In this document: positions 35,191-48,590 of the stretch, one piece after another
Position numbering within the stretch: the stretch's first letter is position 1
Layout: every line of letters begins with the position of its first letter
Assembly: GCA_030435675.1 (NCBI GenBank)
Contig: CM059621.1
Span: 9,362,001 to 9,426,000, forward strand
Source of the DNA: Steinernema hermaphroditum
Taxonomy: Eukaryota > Nematoda > Chromadorea > Rhabditida > Steinernematidae
Direction of reading: 5' to 3'
DNA: 64,000 bases
The notes under the pieces: model-generated
What the model was told of the DNA's origin: nothing
Databases searched by the model: none
Seen by the model: the letters and a program-made list of their open reading frames with translations, nothing else
Position numbers and translations under genes: made by a program

Positions 35191-35442
35191 TTAAGACTAT
35201 GCCTATGGATTGTCGTGCTGGCTTCGGCAAACCCCGGCTTGGCTTAGGACTTTGCCTATGGATTTTGGTGCTGGCTTCGGCGAACCCCGGCTTGGCTTAG
35301 GCTCCGGCTTAGGACTATGCCCATGGATTGTCGTGCTGGCTTCAGCGAACCCCGGCTTGGCTTAGGCTCCGGCTTAGGACTATGCCTGTGGATTGTCGTG
35401 CTGGCTTCGGCGAACCCCGGCTCGGCTTAGGACTTTGCCTGG
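35191..35442. repeat. Tandem repeat, ~60-75-bp units
   Basis: About four units containing GACTATGCCTATGGATTGTC and GAACCCCGGCTTGGCTTAGG, some with an extra GGCTCCGGCTTAGGACT. Related words recur inverted near 63175-63240. Confidence 0.75.
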
Positions 35443-36774
<1,332 letters not shown>

Positions 36775-37155
36775 ATTTGCGATACCACCTGTGTGTGTGA
36801 TAATTTATTTTTACTTTCCGTTTTTTCGGTAATAAAGAGTCGTCGATGTGAACACCCTTGTCGCGGCCTTCTTCGGGATCTATGGGAGGGTCGGGGTTCG
36901 TGTTCTCCTTCTCGGTCGAAAGGTGTCAGAACGTCGCGCGGAGCGGTCCCGCGGCGAAAGCAGGAGATGTCTCTCGCGCACTGTTGTCGTCATCGATTTT
37001 CGTCGTGTGTGGTCGGCCATGACGCGTCGCCCGGCGGAAGACGCCGCCGGTCGATACGGAAATGCTCCAAGTTGGTGGCTCTGTTTGGGCGATATTTGCG
37101 CGACGCGATGGAGGGAGCCCACCCGACGCCTTCCTTTCAGGTGGATTCCGTCGAG

Positions 37156-38017
<862 letters not shown>

Positions 38018-38954
38018 GATCCGAGGCGCCTCCTCCTTCTTCCCCATCCGACTCGAAGAAATGTGATAGTTCCGAGAACTTTCTGTCTGTGCGTATCTGT
38101 ATTACCGTATTCGTTTTGTGATACTCCCCTCGCCGACTGTTCGTGTTGTGGTCCTCTGTACACTGCTCCTGGATTCTTCCTCCACTCTTCTCCGTCGCCT
38201 ACTTTCGCAGAATGTACATTTAGCTGAAAAGAAGCCAATTTACTTAGAGCTTTTGCCATTTCTCTTCTACCGTACGCAGTCACCAAATTTTTATTGTCTT
38301 AAAGTATTTATGTACATGCAGTAAGTAAAGTTTTTTATTTATTCACAGGCGGTCACTGGGGTGTTGAGGTGAAGCTCCTTGGCGCTAAAAGGGAGAAGAA
38401 GAGAGATCTATAACAAGGAGAAGTCGCCCTTTCAGAGCCGTTTCAGTAGGCAACGATTGGCCATCTTGAGTTTTGAGATTTGCCGTATATCTGAAAACTC
38501 CCCATGTTCGCTGCGCTTTTTCGGAAGCGGCTGATCGCTGGAAATGTGGAACCGACTGCGTTTCCTGATTATACACATTGTAATTCGGGTTATTTATGGG
38601 TGCTCCTCGAAGGCAAACGACTGCCTTCTTCTACGTCGTCCGATCCTACGTCCTCGAGATGCCTCTGATGCCACTGAATCTCCTCGCCTTCGCACATCGG
38701 ATCTACAGAACGTGTGATGAATTTCCTCGAGGCATCCCACACCTCTTCGCTTACCGTACCCGCCTCATCCGTTTTACGATTTTTTTGGCTATTCAGAATT
38801 CGAATGATCCATTCGGCCCGCGCTCCACTTATGTGTCTTTCGAAAGCGGCGTCGCCATTCGCTTTTGTCATTCCGTAGGCGGACTGTCTCCCCTCCACGA
38901 CTATTTTCAGTGAGCCCGTGTTCTCTCCGACCTCCTTCGCCCTCGCCTTCCGAG
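38018..38954. other. Intergenic region
   Basis: About 940 bp. A minus-strand open frame at 38590-38871 (KNRKTDEAGTVSEEVWDASR) has coding-like composition and would be divergent from the next gene. It matches no family I know and is not annotated as a gene. Confidence 0.35.
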
Positions 38955-39372
38955 ATGTCCACCCTCGGCCCCTTCAAGCCCTCTGATATCGTTCGGCTCA
39001 ACGTCGGCGGACAGCGCTTTGACACCACCCTCCGCACGCTTCTGATCGACAAGTCCTCCGACGTCTTCCGGCACTTCGTCGTGCTCCTCGACGCCGACCT
39101 GGCACCCCAGAAGATACCCCAGCGCGACTCGGATGGCGCGGTTCGTCCTTGCAGTGGACTATGTCACCCCTTTGCAGTTCTTCCTAGATCGCGACCCCGA
39201 CCACTTCCGGACCCTCCTCAATAACTTCCGCTTCCTTGTCGAGCTCCAGAACAAGACGCGGCTCCGGAGCGGAAAGTCCCACGAGTCGCTCTCCACCCTC
39301 GCCCTCGAAGACACCGACTCCATTGACTCCAAGAAGCCCAACGGCATATTCTCGAAGTTCCGACGCAGTTGA
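38955..39372 (+). CDS. Small T1/BTB (KCTD-like) domain protein
   Basis: Two exons (38955-39140, 39178-39372) with a 37-bp intron give 126 residues. The T1-type BTB fold is visible: DIVRLNVGGQRFDTTLRTLL at the start, SSDVFRH, then across the splice site DGAFFLDRDPDHFRTLLNNF. This is the tetramerisation/BTB domain of KCTD proteins and Kv channels. The protein ends about 50 residues later with a Ser-rich tail and no channel. KCTD proteins are often adaptors for Cullin-3 ubiquitin ligases, but the partner here is unknown. The intron choice restores the motif; without it the frame breaks. Confidence 0.78.
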
Positions 39373-40355
39373 AGAACTTAATAATCTCTAATCTGTTGTA
39401 AAAACAAAACAGTCGAATCATAACAAGAAAGGATATACAACATAGCACATCTTTTAGTTACGTTGCCCCATGCTTCTTAAAAATTAAAAAAAAAAACAGA
39501 ATCTCCTTAGCACATGTTGTGTATTCGATAAAGGAACATGGTGGTCAGGCAAAAAAATCAAGCAAAACCGCTCACTACTCTCGTTCCTGTTTCCGAAACG
39601 GCTCTCATTGACTTCCCAACGAGCAAGTCAGCACACGAAAATGTATTTATTTCTAAGTTAGCTTCAGCGCACAGCACTGGAGCCGAGACGTCGTGTATTT
39701 GCACGTCCTCCATTTTCACGCTCCGGGGTCTGCCGCCGGACAGAAGCCCTCAGAGCAAACAAACTCGCGTGCGTGAGTGACTTTCGCAAACTCGCGCGCT
39801 CGCCAGTAGAAGCAAACGGATTATCGTCGCCGCTGATCGATTGAAGCCTTCAAACTTGAATCCACCGCTTTCCGGTTTCCCGCGTGGCGATTCCATCGGC
39901 TAACGGCGCGCGGGAGAGTTTCGCTCCGAGCGTTTTTCGCGGCGCAATCCGTTCCAATGAATTGCCCTGTGGGTGCGACGAAAAACAGACGTCTAACATG
40001 CTTCTGGGCGTCTATTTAGAATGCTTCTGCATCTCTCTGGAACGGTGCGCTTCGCCAGAAACAAATGTCCAGATCGAGTGCTGCGGAGACGACAGCCGCG
40101 GGCGCCACTTGTCGACGGCTCTTAGTGCGCTTTGCTGAGCGAAAAGACTCCACGTGTCCACAGCGCGCTGCTCTTCGTGGTCGGCTTCTCGCGATGAGAC
40201 GCACCTCGCCATTTTCAGAGTCAGATTCCGTTTTTCTCAGCGCTGTGACGGAGTGCGATGCGCGTGGCAATCGATACCCAAAAGGCGTTCGCGTACGCGC
40301 CGCGTAAATTCGAGTTGCAACTCGGACTCGAAATGCTCGGCGTCGGCTCTTTTAG
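39373..40355. other. Intergenic region upstream of SURF4-1
   Basis: About 980 bp, GC-rich in its second half. No coding text, repeat or RNA gene was recognised. Confidence 0.4.
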
Positions 40356-41280
40356 ATGGAACATTTCCGAACGACGGCCGAACAACAGGCCTTACTACGG
40401 AAGGCCGAGGACTTCGCTGACGATGTGAGTTCTCTTGCTAAGTGGTGCCTTCATCTTCTTTGTTGCAGGTGCTTCGGAACACGCGCCATGCGCTGCCTCA
40501 TATCGCCAGAATTTGCCTCCTCTCCACGTTCATTGAAGATGGGTGGCGCATGTGGCTGCAATGGAATGACCAGCGGGATTTCATAGAAGAGCATTGGTCT
40601 TGCGGGTGGTTTATGGCGACGCTCTTTGTCGCCTACAACTTCTTTGGCCAGATAGTTCCCGTGCTGATGGTGCTTCTGCGAAAACACGTTCCCATCGCTT
40701 GTGCAGTCCTACTGGGCGTTGTGATGGCGCAGACGTTCGCCTACCACATAATCACTGACGTGACGTTCCTGATTAGGAACTTCGCCGTGTGCGGAGCGCT
40801 TTTTCTTCTGTTTTCCGAGACACTTGAACAGAAACGTTCGCTAATGGCCGGCGTGCCGCAGATTGACAATGAAAATAAGCAGAAATCGTGGACAATGCTC
40901 GTCGGCCGTTCCTTCCTTGTCCTCATGCTTTTGTCCATGATGGACTTCCAGAGTCTCATCAGCTTGGTTCGTCTTTTTCCGTCTCTGAGATCTCAAGAGA
41001 TAATAGCACTTTTCAGGTTGTGTTCACCGTTGGGATGGTGCTTATGGGACTCGTCGCAGTGGGCTACAAGACGAAACTTTCCGCTCTTTGTCTTACTGCT
41101 TTCCTGTTTATTCAGAACTTCTATCTGAATGCGTGGTTCTTCCTGCCAAGCGATTATTATGCTCGCGATTTCTACAAATACGATTTCTTCCAGACCCTCT
41201 CTGTTTGTGGAGGCCTTCTTCTTATTGTCGCGTACGGTCCCGGAGGTGTCTCAGTTGACGACTACAAGAAACGCTGGTGA
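40356..41280 (+). CDS. sft-4: SURF4 cargo receptor, copy 1
   Basis: Three exons (40356-40424, 40469-40966, 41017-41280) give 276 residues. It starts [20 protein letters not shown] and shows the SURF4 signatures [18 protein letters not shown] and RDFI.E.W.CGW. Six to seven hydrophobic segments follow, then [16 protein letters not shown]. The KKRW end is a dilysine COPI retrieval signal. SURF4/Erv29 cycles between ER and cis-Golgi and loads soluble secreted cargo, such as lipoproteins and yolk, into COPII carriers. The gene is intact. Its tandem paralogue lies 404 bp downstream. Confidence 0.93.
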
Positions 41281-41684
41281 ACCGTCACATTTTCCTTATT
41301 GACCCTTTCTTAGCTTTAGCACTCATAATCTCCTTATTACCATAATCTCATTTGTGCCTTACTTTATTAGTTACCTTACCGCTTGCTCACATGTGAAGGT
41401 CTCAGTTCTTCGTCGCCTGGCACTACCTGATTGGACTTCTCTTAGTGCTTTACTTGTGTGTTGTCCATTTTTTTTTCACTCTCGCCTAGCGCCTCTGTGT
41501 GTCACCGTCGGTGCAGCACACGTAACGAAAGTTTGTCTATGTTAGTATTTAATTAAAGATGCTGTGTTATGATTCGCGCGATGATTGACACGAAGTGGTA
41601 GCGCGTTTTGCCCATTCCGTTATTTTTGTTGTCGTTTCGAACACCCTCCGTTCTGTTTCGATTAATCCACTCCCAATATTGCAG
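41281..41684. other. Spacer between the SURF4 copies
   Basis: About 400 bp of A/T-rich sequence with AATAAA-like signals near 41550. No gene. Confidence 0.5.
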
Positions 41685-42661
41685 ATGGATCAATTCCGCA
41701 CGACCGGCCGACAGCAAGAGCTGCTCAGCAAAGCTGAGGACATCGCGGACGATGTTCTGCGAAGAACGAAGCACTACCTCCCGCATATTGCTCGTATGTG
41801 CCTCGTATCCACGTTCTTCGAGGATGGCCTGCGCATGTGGGTTCAATGGGATGACCAGAGACAGTTCATGCAGGAATCCTGGAACTGTGGATGGTTCTTG
41901 GCCACGCTTTTTGTCGTATTCAATTTCTTCGGTCAGCTAGTTCCGGTTGCAATGGTTATGCTTCGGAAACGCGTCGGCATTGCCTGCGCCCTGCTGGCAG
42001 CTGTGGTGATCCTTCAAACAGTTGCGTACCACATTCTCTGGGATCTGAAATTCTTGGCGAGGTTTGTTGTTCATGCTTGTACTTATTAAAACGTATCTTC
42101 ACAGAAATGTTGCCGTTGGTGGTGCTCTTTTTCTGTTGTTGGCCGAAACTCAAGAAGAACAGAGGTCCCTCTTTGCCGGCGTCCCCCAGATTGATGACCA
42201 GAACAAATCGAAGTCGTGGATGCTTCTCAGTGGCCGCTTCCTTCTCGTATTCATGTTCATTTCTCTTATTCACTTTGAAAAGGACTTCCTCAAGATGGTA
42301 CGTAAAAATTCATCATCATTTTGTAGAAATTAATTTATCTATATTTGCAGCTTGAACTAATGGTCGGAATTGTGCTTATGACCATGATTGCCATTGGATT
42401 CAAAACGAAGTTGTCTGCTCTCGCTCTTACTGCATGGTTGTTCTGTTTAAATCTGTACCTCAACTGCTGGTGGACCGTTCCGGCTGACCGTTTTTACCGG
42501 GATTTCATGAAATATGATTTCTTCCAGGTATGCAAAGGTTCATTACTTCGGCTTGTTTATATCTGGTTTTCTAGACCCTTTCTGTTTGCGGAGGTCTCCT
42601 GCTCATTGTCGCGTACGGCCCCGGAGGTGTTTCTGTTGACGACTACAAGAAGCGCTGGTAA
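41685..42661 (+). CDS. SURF4 cargo receptor, copy 2
   Basis: Four exons (41685-42061, 42105-42297, 42351-42527, 42575-42661) give 277 residues. It aligns with copy 1 along its whole length ([68 protein letters not shown]) and keeps the KKRW retrieval signal. Membrane-segment residues differ throughout. Exon structure is not shared: copy 1 has an early intron after codon 23 that copy 2 lacks, while copy 2 has introns in the middle and near the end. The duplication is therefore not very recent. Both copies are intact. Confidence 0.92.
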
Positions 42662-42931
42662 CATGTGAACCCATTTTATCCAAATTTCTATTAATTTATT
42701 GGTTCACTATTGTCGGTTCACTATTGTACCATCCTCTATTTTTACTTTAATTTCGCTCCTCCTGATTTGACTAAGAGCATTTCTAAAAAAATAAACGATT
42801 TTAGTGCTTCAAGAAAACGCCGACAAAAACGGGAAAGAGCTAAGAGCGCCGTAAGGATTTCATCACCGAGGAAGTTCGCGTTTTATTGCCAAAATTAACA
42901 AAGCATAAAAGTCCTGGGGCCCATAAAAGTC

Positions 42932-42990
42932 CAGGGGCCCAAAAGAGGCGTCCTTGTCCCCGATCCAGCGCAGCACCCAGTCGGCCTTTA
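42932..42990 (-). pseudogene. Short duplicated fragment of rnr-2
   Basis: About 50 bp nearly identical to 43558-43607 in rnr-2 exon 2 (shared word GGCGTCCTTGTCCCCGATCC, one mismatch after it). It corresponds to [14 protein letters not shown]. It lies 3' of the gene, next to a doubled ATAAAAGTCC(T/A)GGGGCCC word. Confidence 0.8.
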
Positions 42991-43007
42991 CAACTTGGAA
43001 ATGTTTC

Positions 43008-44206
43008 TTAGAACTCAAGATCCAGCTCGAACTTGCGCTCCTGCTCCTCGTTGAGAACGCCCTTGCGTTGGTACTCGGAAACCCGCTTCTCGAAGAAATT
43101 CGTCTTTCCTTCGATTGAGATGTTCTCCATGAAGTCGAAAGGATTTTTCACGTTGTAAATCTGGAACGAACCATTAGTCGAGCTCGAGGGCGCCACTTCA
43201 TGCCTTATCTAATCCAAGTTCGCTCAAAAGATGATCGGCGACGTACTCGATGTACTGAGACATAAGGCGGCAGTTCATACCGATCATGTCGACGGGCAGC
43301 GCTTCTGTGAGATATTCCTGCTCTATCTGCACGGCCTCGCGAACGATCGCGTACACCTGCTGCTGACTAGGCTTGCTCTCCAGATACTTGTACATGAGGC
43401 AGGCGAAGTCGCGATGGAGTCCCTCGTCGCGGGAGATCAGCTCGTTGCTGTGTGTGAGGCCGGGCATCAGACCGCGCTTCTTGAGCCAGAAAATAGCGGC
43501 AAACGAGCCCGAGAAAAAGATTCCCTCCACGGCGGCGAAGGCGATCACTCGAGTGCCAAAAGAGGCGTCCTTGTCCCCGATCCAGCGCAGCGCCCAGTCG
43601 GCCTTCTTTTTGATGCAAGGGAACTCTTGAATGGCGTTGAAGAGGGTGTTGCGCTCCCGAGGATCCGTGACGTACGCCTCGATCATCTTCGAGTACATTT
43701 CTGAGTGTATTCCTTCCACGGCAATCTGGAAGCTGTAGAACGAGAGCGCCTCGGGCATCTTGACCTCTTGGGTGAAGCGCTCCACCAAGTTCTCGTTGAC
43801 GATTCCGTCGGAGGCGGCGAAGAAGGCCAACACTCGGGAGATAAAGAACTGCTCGTCAGTGTTCAGGTTGTTCCAGTGGGAGAGGTCCTTGCCCAGATCG
43901 ATCTAATCAGGGTGGGTAACGGAGAGCCCAGAGAAGAGAGCAAACCTCTTCAACCGTCCAGAATGAAGCGACCGCCTTCTTGTAGAAGCTGAGCACGTCG
44001 GGATAGTTGAACACCATCAGCTGCGACACATCGCGCTCTCCGAGCAGATCCCAGTCCACAGGACGCTCCTTCTTCTCATCCTTGGCTGTGGTGGGTTCGG
44101 GCGCCGCAACTTTGCGTGGCGACTTCAAAGGGAGAGCATCTCCAGCTTCGTTAGTACCGATGTGGCGTTTCATCGGAGTGATTGGCGCCATATTCTGAAC
44201 AGTCAT
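43008..44206 (-). CDS. rnr-2: Ribonucleoside-diphosphate reductase small subunit (R2)
   Basis: Three exons (44206-43946, 43902-43204, 43160-43008) give 370 residues. All iron and radical residues are present: Asp in FWTVEEIDLGKD, Glu/His/Tyr in [11 protein letters not shown], Glu in [12 protein letters not shown], Glu/His in [10 protein letters not shown]. The C-terminus FELDLEF is the tail that docks in the large subunit. With RNR-1 it makes deoxyribonucleotides in the cytosol and limits S-phase dNTP supply. The N-terminal 50 residues carry a TPMKRH and a SPRK motif, possible regulatory sites. Intron 2 (43203-43161) uses a GC donor; with it the conserved [16 protein letters not shown] is restored. 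Confidence 0.95.
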
Positions 44207-44464
44207 TGCGTGTTTAATTGGACTGGCGATGGCGACAAACCTCGCTGTCACTGTTAAAGATCAGATCATCAGCTTGGGCGGACATTATCCGTGGACCAGA
44301 ATGAAAGACACTAAAAGGCATGCGGTAAAGTAAACAAACAACATGGATAGGCGATAAGATATTCAGAGAGCAGTCAACTCCTGAGGCAAATAATCTTCGC
44401 GAGAACGGAAACGACCAATTTATCGTCAAAATGAAAAGGCGTATTTACAAGAAGTAAAGCTTCT

Positions 44465-45623
44465 TCAGAAGTCCATATCCAGATCGAAGTCATTCTGTTT
44501 TTCAAACACATCTTCCGCTTCGTGAGCGTTCCCATCTGCCGGAATATTTTCAGAGAATTCAAAGGCATTCTTAACGTCAAACGTCTAAAACAACCGGAAA
44601 TGCTAAGCCTCCCAATTCGCAAACAAACCTCCATGAAGTCAAAAGGATTCTGAACGTTGTAGATCTTCTTGCAACCCATCTGCGCCATCAACATGTCAGC
44701 AGAGAAGCGGATGTAGTGATTTAACTTGTCCACGTCGACTCCGTCGAAGGCGGGAACACTTTCGCTGCTCTCCACAAAGGCTTCTTCTAGCTGCACGGCT
44801 TTCTCTACAATCTCTTTAATGCGAGATTCGGAAGTTTTTTTAACAAGGTAAGTACGCAGGAACATTCCGAAATCCCGGTGGAGAGCCTAAAACGAACGCA
44901 TTCCTAGGTAGTCGTCAGCAGGCACACCTTGTCGCCAGCAATATGAGTGATCGCCTTCTTAACATTGACTAGGTTCTTTCTAACGCTCATCATCATGAGT
45001 GAGGCGAATTCAGCCGCGTGCAGCACTCCTAGGATAACGGAGAATCCGATCAGGCGCTCATCGAATGTGGCCAATTCGGAAGAGAGCGACAGGGCCCAGT
45101 CCACCTTTTGCTTGATGGCTTCGTCCTTCACGCGCATAGAAAGCGCTTGCTCGCGCTCGTGGCCCTCAGCAACGAAGGACTCAATAGCCTTTTGGTACAC
45201 TTCCAAATGGAAGCGCTCCATGGCCATCTGGAATCCATAGAAAGACCGCGCCTCCGATACTTGTACTTCGCTGGAGATGTGAGAGATCTGAAGAAGTTCA
45301 GTTTAGAAAACAGAATACCTCACAGTGAGAACTTACTAATCCGCGGTGGAAAATCTCTACAGTGGCGCAAAGGGATGCGAACTGACGAATGATGAAAGTG
45401 CGCTCATCATGGCTCAGTTTATCGAAGTTCGTGACGTCGTCCTGCACCTCCATCTGCAAGGAGAAGATCACCGACTTTCAAAGGGAAGGTGCAGTACCTC
45501 GTCGGCTGTCCAGAAGTTCTCGATGTGCCTCTTGTAGTACTGCCACATCGCCTTAAACTGGAGAGGAAAGACGACGAAGCGCGAAGGCGTTTCGCGGAGA
45601 AGAACTTCGTCAACCTCAGCCAT
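44465..45623 (-). CDS. Divergent R2-like protein, probably without a complete iron site
   Basis: Five exons (45623-45498, 45453-45337, 45287-44928, 44886-44629, 44584-44465) join in phase to 326 residues without a stop. The R2 fold is clear: KRHIENFWTADE, SEARSFYGFQMAMERFHLEVY (Glu, His and Tyr kept), KQKVDWAL, ALHRDFGMFLRTYL, KIYNVQNPFDFME. However, AAVEG of RNR-2 aligns with SVILG, so that Glu ligand is Leu. DEGLH becomes DKALH, so the last Glu ligand is lost, and the [11 protein letters not shown] block is missing. The C-terminus NDFDLDMDF keeps the large-subunit-binding tail. The last exon repeats an NPFDFME-like segment (VKNAFEFSENI). It lies 258 bp upstream of rnr-2 on the same strand, so it may share an operon. 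An inactive, R1-binding regulator is an inference. Confidence 0.82.
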
Positions 45624-46216
45624 CGTGTTTGCGAATCTAAAATTCGGGCTTCAGAGGGTTTGTCCGCACGAAAGGAACGGTGCGAACACGAAAACGAGGA
45701 AGAGAAATGAGTGACCCTAACACGGACTTAAATGGGACCACCGCTGGGCGGCCCAGGGAATGTGATTTGGATGTTCGCTCCGCCTTCGAAAGCGGGAGAT
45801 TCGCGCGTGTCCGACCGCCTTCAAACAACCCGTTCGGGAACAAGGAGCGCGGGACAGGGTCGACTACGATAGAAGCGCGAATTTCGAAATAGACGACCGG
45901 GAAGTGCGACTCGCACCTTTTTTTTGTTCTGCAGGCATATGTGGGTCCAGTGGCGATCGGCCTTAGAAAGCCAGAGAGCGCGAAAAGCCATCGTAGAAGA
46001 AGGAGTTCCCATCTTCTGTTCCTTGAGTGATTGACGAAGACATTATTTGGCACAGATCGATGGCGCGTGAAAACGGCGCGCAGATGGTCACAGTGACGTC
46101 GTCGGAAGGTGCGAAGACCTTTGTGACGTCACCGGTGAGGTCAGTGTGGGTACCGAAACTGACCCCATGAACGTGCTAACAAGAATCATGGCGTTACAGT
46201 GTTCTTTTTAGATAGA
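45624..46216. other. Divergent intergenic region
   Basis: About 590 bp between the R2-like gene and POLE3, likely holding both promoters. No coding text or repeat was recognised. A TTTTTAG acceptor-like site precedes the POLE3 ATG. Confidence 0.45.
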
Positions 46217-46833
46217 ATGCCGTCAGAGAAGTCCGTCACTTCTCCGGTGCTGGAAGAGGAATCCGCGACGGTTCCTCCACAGAGCGACGATTACTCGGCT
46301 GAAGACCTGCGCTTGCCGATGGCAGTGATCACCCGAATCGCCAAGGAGGCAATGCCATCGGGGACAGCGCTGGGAAAGGTGCGTCCTCCTCTTTTTTTCT
46401 GCTCTCAACTTATTCTTGCAGGATGCCCGGACAGCCCTTGCCAGATCAGCCGCCGTCTTCATACTGAATGTCACCACTTTTGCGAACGAGAATGCAGCTA
46501 AAGGCAAGAGGAAGATGATCAACGGGAACGACGTTCTGGCCGCCGTAAAGGCGCTCGAGTGTGGAGCGGAATTCGAAGAAATCGTGAGTTCTTCCGAATT
46601 CGTGGTGTGTTCTTTAAATGAGCTTTTTCAGTTAAGAGAAGGCCAAGCGAAATTCCAGGAGAAACGACAGGCTAAGATTGAGGCGAAGAAGAAGAAAGCA
46701 GCTGAGAAGGACTCTGCATCTACTGAGGAAACACACACCGAGTCCCCAGAAATCATAGGTATTTAACTCTTAACTTTTGCTGTAATCTAGTAGTGTGTTT
46801 TCAGAAGAAGATGCCAAGATGGACGACGGTTAA
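46217..46833 (+). CDS. POLE3: DNA polymerase epsilon subunit 3 / CHRAC17-type histone-fold protein
   Basis: Four exons (46217-46378, 46422-46583, 46632-46758, 46805-46833) give 159 residues. The H2B-like histone fold runs from LRLPMAVITRIAKEAMPSGT through KDARTALARSAAVFILNVTT to KGKRKMINGNDVLAAVKALE. This is the arrangement of POLE3/Dpb4. A long charged helix (KRQAKIEAKKKKAAEKD) and an acidic tail follow, as in POLE3. The subunit pairs with POLE4 in DNA polymerase epsilon and with CHRAC15 in the CHRAC remodeller, handling parental histones at forks. Confidence 0.88.
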
Positions 46834-46917
46834 GCGGTGTTTTTCTCGAATGACCTCCTCGTAAACATGACATTTTCCCCGTTCCAAAATAGAGTTTCTT
46901 CAGGAATTTAACGTCAC

Positions 46918-47244
46918 TCAATAGAATTGTTCGATGATGGCGTCTTCCTCGGTCTTCTGTGGCCGTTCCACGATTATGAATCGTTTCCTCATGGGAGTTC
47001 CTGTGTTCTCCGAACTTCGGTGTACTCGGGACGAATCGAAATACTTCATTGCATCTCTGCAGAGGGTCATGGACTCAAGAAGCTATCGAGCCTACCTTTG
47101 CAACATAAGACGAATAATCGCGTGTCTACTGAGGCGCTTCTCCTTCAGCGAGTAGAGGCAGGCTGACGAAGCGGGGTCGGTCAAAATATCCAGCAGAAGA
47201 GCGCATATTAGGAGCCACGAAATCGCTCCCAGCTTCCGCGGCAT
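46918..47244 (-). CDS. Small secreted peptide precursor, unknown
   Basis: Two exons (47244-47096, 47056-46918) with a 39-bp intron give 95 residues. A strong signal peptide (KLGAISWLLICALLLDILTD, then PASSA) precedes a ~70-residue mature part with several mono- and dibasic sites (KEKR, MRKR). Only one cysteine lies outside the signal region, so it is not a disulphide-rich peptide. A TTTAG acceptor lies immediately before the ATG, as expected for a trans-splice site. It could be a neuropeptide-like precursor (segments between KEKR and MRKR) or another small secreted protein. No family recognised. Confidence 0.55.
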
Positions 47245-48590
47245 TGCTAAAGTGGCCATGAGGTTGAAGGAGATAAACATCGGCAGTAGGGCTGCTCACG
47301 ACGACATTCGCGATGATTTAAAACCGCCCAGGCCTAAACGCCGGAAGTCGTGGTCACCGGCGCAGAGTAGCCCAAAACGGAAGCGATGCATGCACTTGAG
47401 AAGATCGCCAACTTCCTCAAGAAGATAGCTTTGCAGTGAAAGTGCCTTGAGAAGGGCAGTTATGATCCCCGGGGAAGTGGAGGTGAGGAGGGGTCGTTTT
47501 ATGCTGGCACAAATCGAATTTATAGCCGAATTGGGTTTTCAGTCTGCAGTGCCGTGGAAGCTGCGTGGGAAGAGCGATCGAAGTCGTTTAATTAGGCCCA
47601 AAAGGACCTAATAGCAGATGAAGGGGAACTCGGCCGCAGTAATTTGATTTGCGAAAGCAGCGCTTTGTGACCGGCTTGGCGCAAGGGTTTCGTAAAGCAC
47701 AGCCATAGGAAGGACTTCGGAGGTGCTGATGACTACGATATGCGAGTTGTTCAAAAGAAAAGACCTTTTGAAAAAAGAGAAACCGAAGGGCGGGCTGAGG
47801 TGATTACTTGTTGTGAGGAAGTCGGCGGGGATTGACAGAGAGCGATCCACTCGGCTGCTCGGAAATGACGCTGCCACGGATTGAAACACCTTTGAGGAGA
47901 GGGGAAAGCACTTTGCCGAATTCGGGGCTATTTTTAAAGAAGGTGCGGTTACTGGCAACTTCTGCGGTCCGGAGATTTCACGGTGGGGCGGCAAAGGCTC
48001 AAACAGCGCCGGCGACAGTGTCCGTATTCCATTTCTCATTTCTTCACGCTGTAAAGTGATCACAAAATGAAAAACAACCCTTGAAAACATCCAAATTGAG
48101 TGCCGCAGCAGGGGAGATACCGTTGTCTTGCATGCTCTTCCCTTCTTCATAAGCCATGAACAAAAAAAGCCTCTGCGTCCCAAACGGTGAAGAGCGTGGA
48201 CTGATAGGTCTTACCGAATTCTCGAATACCTTCAATCCACGATGCTCCAATGAGTACCGTAGAAGCTACCGTAGTTCCTCGGAAGCGTAGTATCCAGTTG
48301 TCAGTCCAACAACGAGCGCTTCTTCGAGGGGACTGTCAGCTCCACTTCTGAATCGCAATCCAACATGTTCTTCCGGAGATTTTCAGAGGGAACTCCACAG
48401 AGGTCAGGACTGTCTCGTTGTGTCTTTCCTGAATTGTGTGCCAGCAACTACTGTATCCGGCTAAGATCTCGTTTGTTCTCTATGTACATCCGTTCTTCGG
48501 AAAATAAAGAGAATCGTCTACGTCGTCGGATGTTTAGTCATCCGAGCATCCGCTGTCTTTCGCGCTGTACCGTTAAGCGCCGTTGTGTTT
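47245..48590. other. Large intergenic region upstream of the RME-6-type gene
   Basis: About 1.3 kb. The minus strand is open for 191 codons at 47608-48183, but the translation has no domain, a Ser/Pro/Phe-rich composition and no clear start context, so I do not call it a gene. AATAAA at about 48502 could end an unrecognised short plus-strand transcript. Confidence 0.4.

Noticed and set aside
35191..35442. CRISPR-like or satellite array
   Set aside because: Units are directly adjacent without unique spacers and vary in length; this is an ordinary tandem repeat in a nuclear genome.
38590..38898. Divergent minus-strand open frame upstream of the T1/BTB gene
   Set aside because: Composition is coding-like, but there is no recognised family and the first ATG is internal; not enough to call a gene.
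47608..48183. 191-codon minus-strand open frame
   Set aside because: No domain, biased Ser/Pro/Phe composition and no splice or start support; kept only as a note in the intergenic entry.
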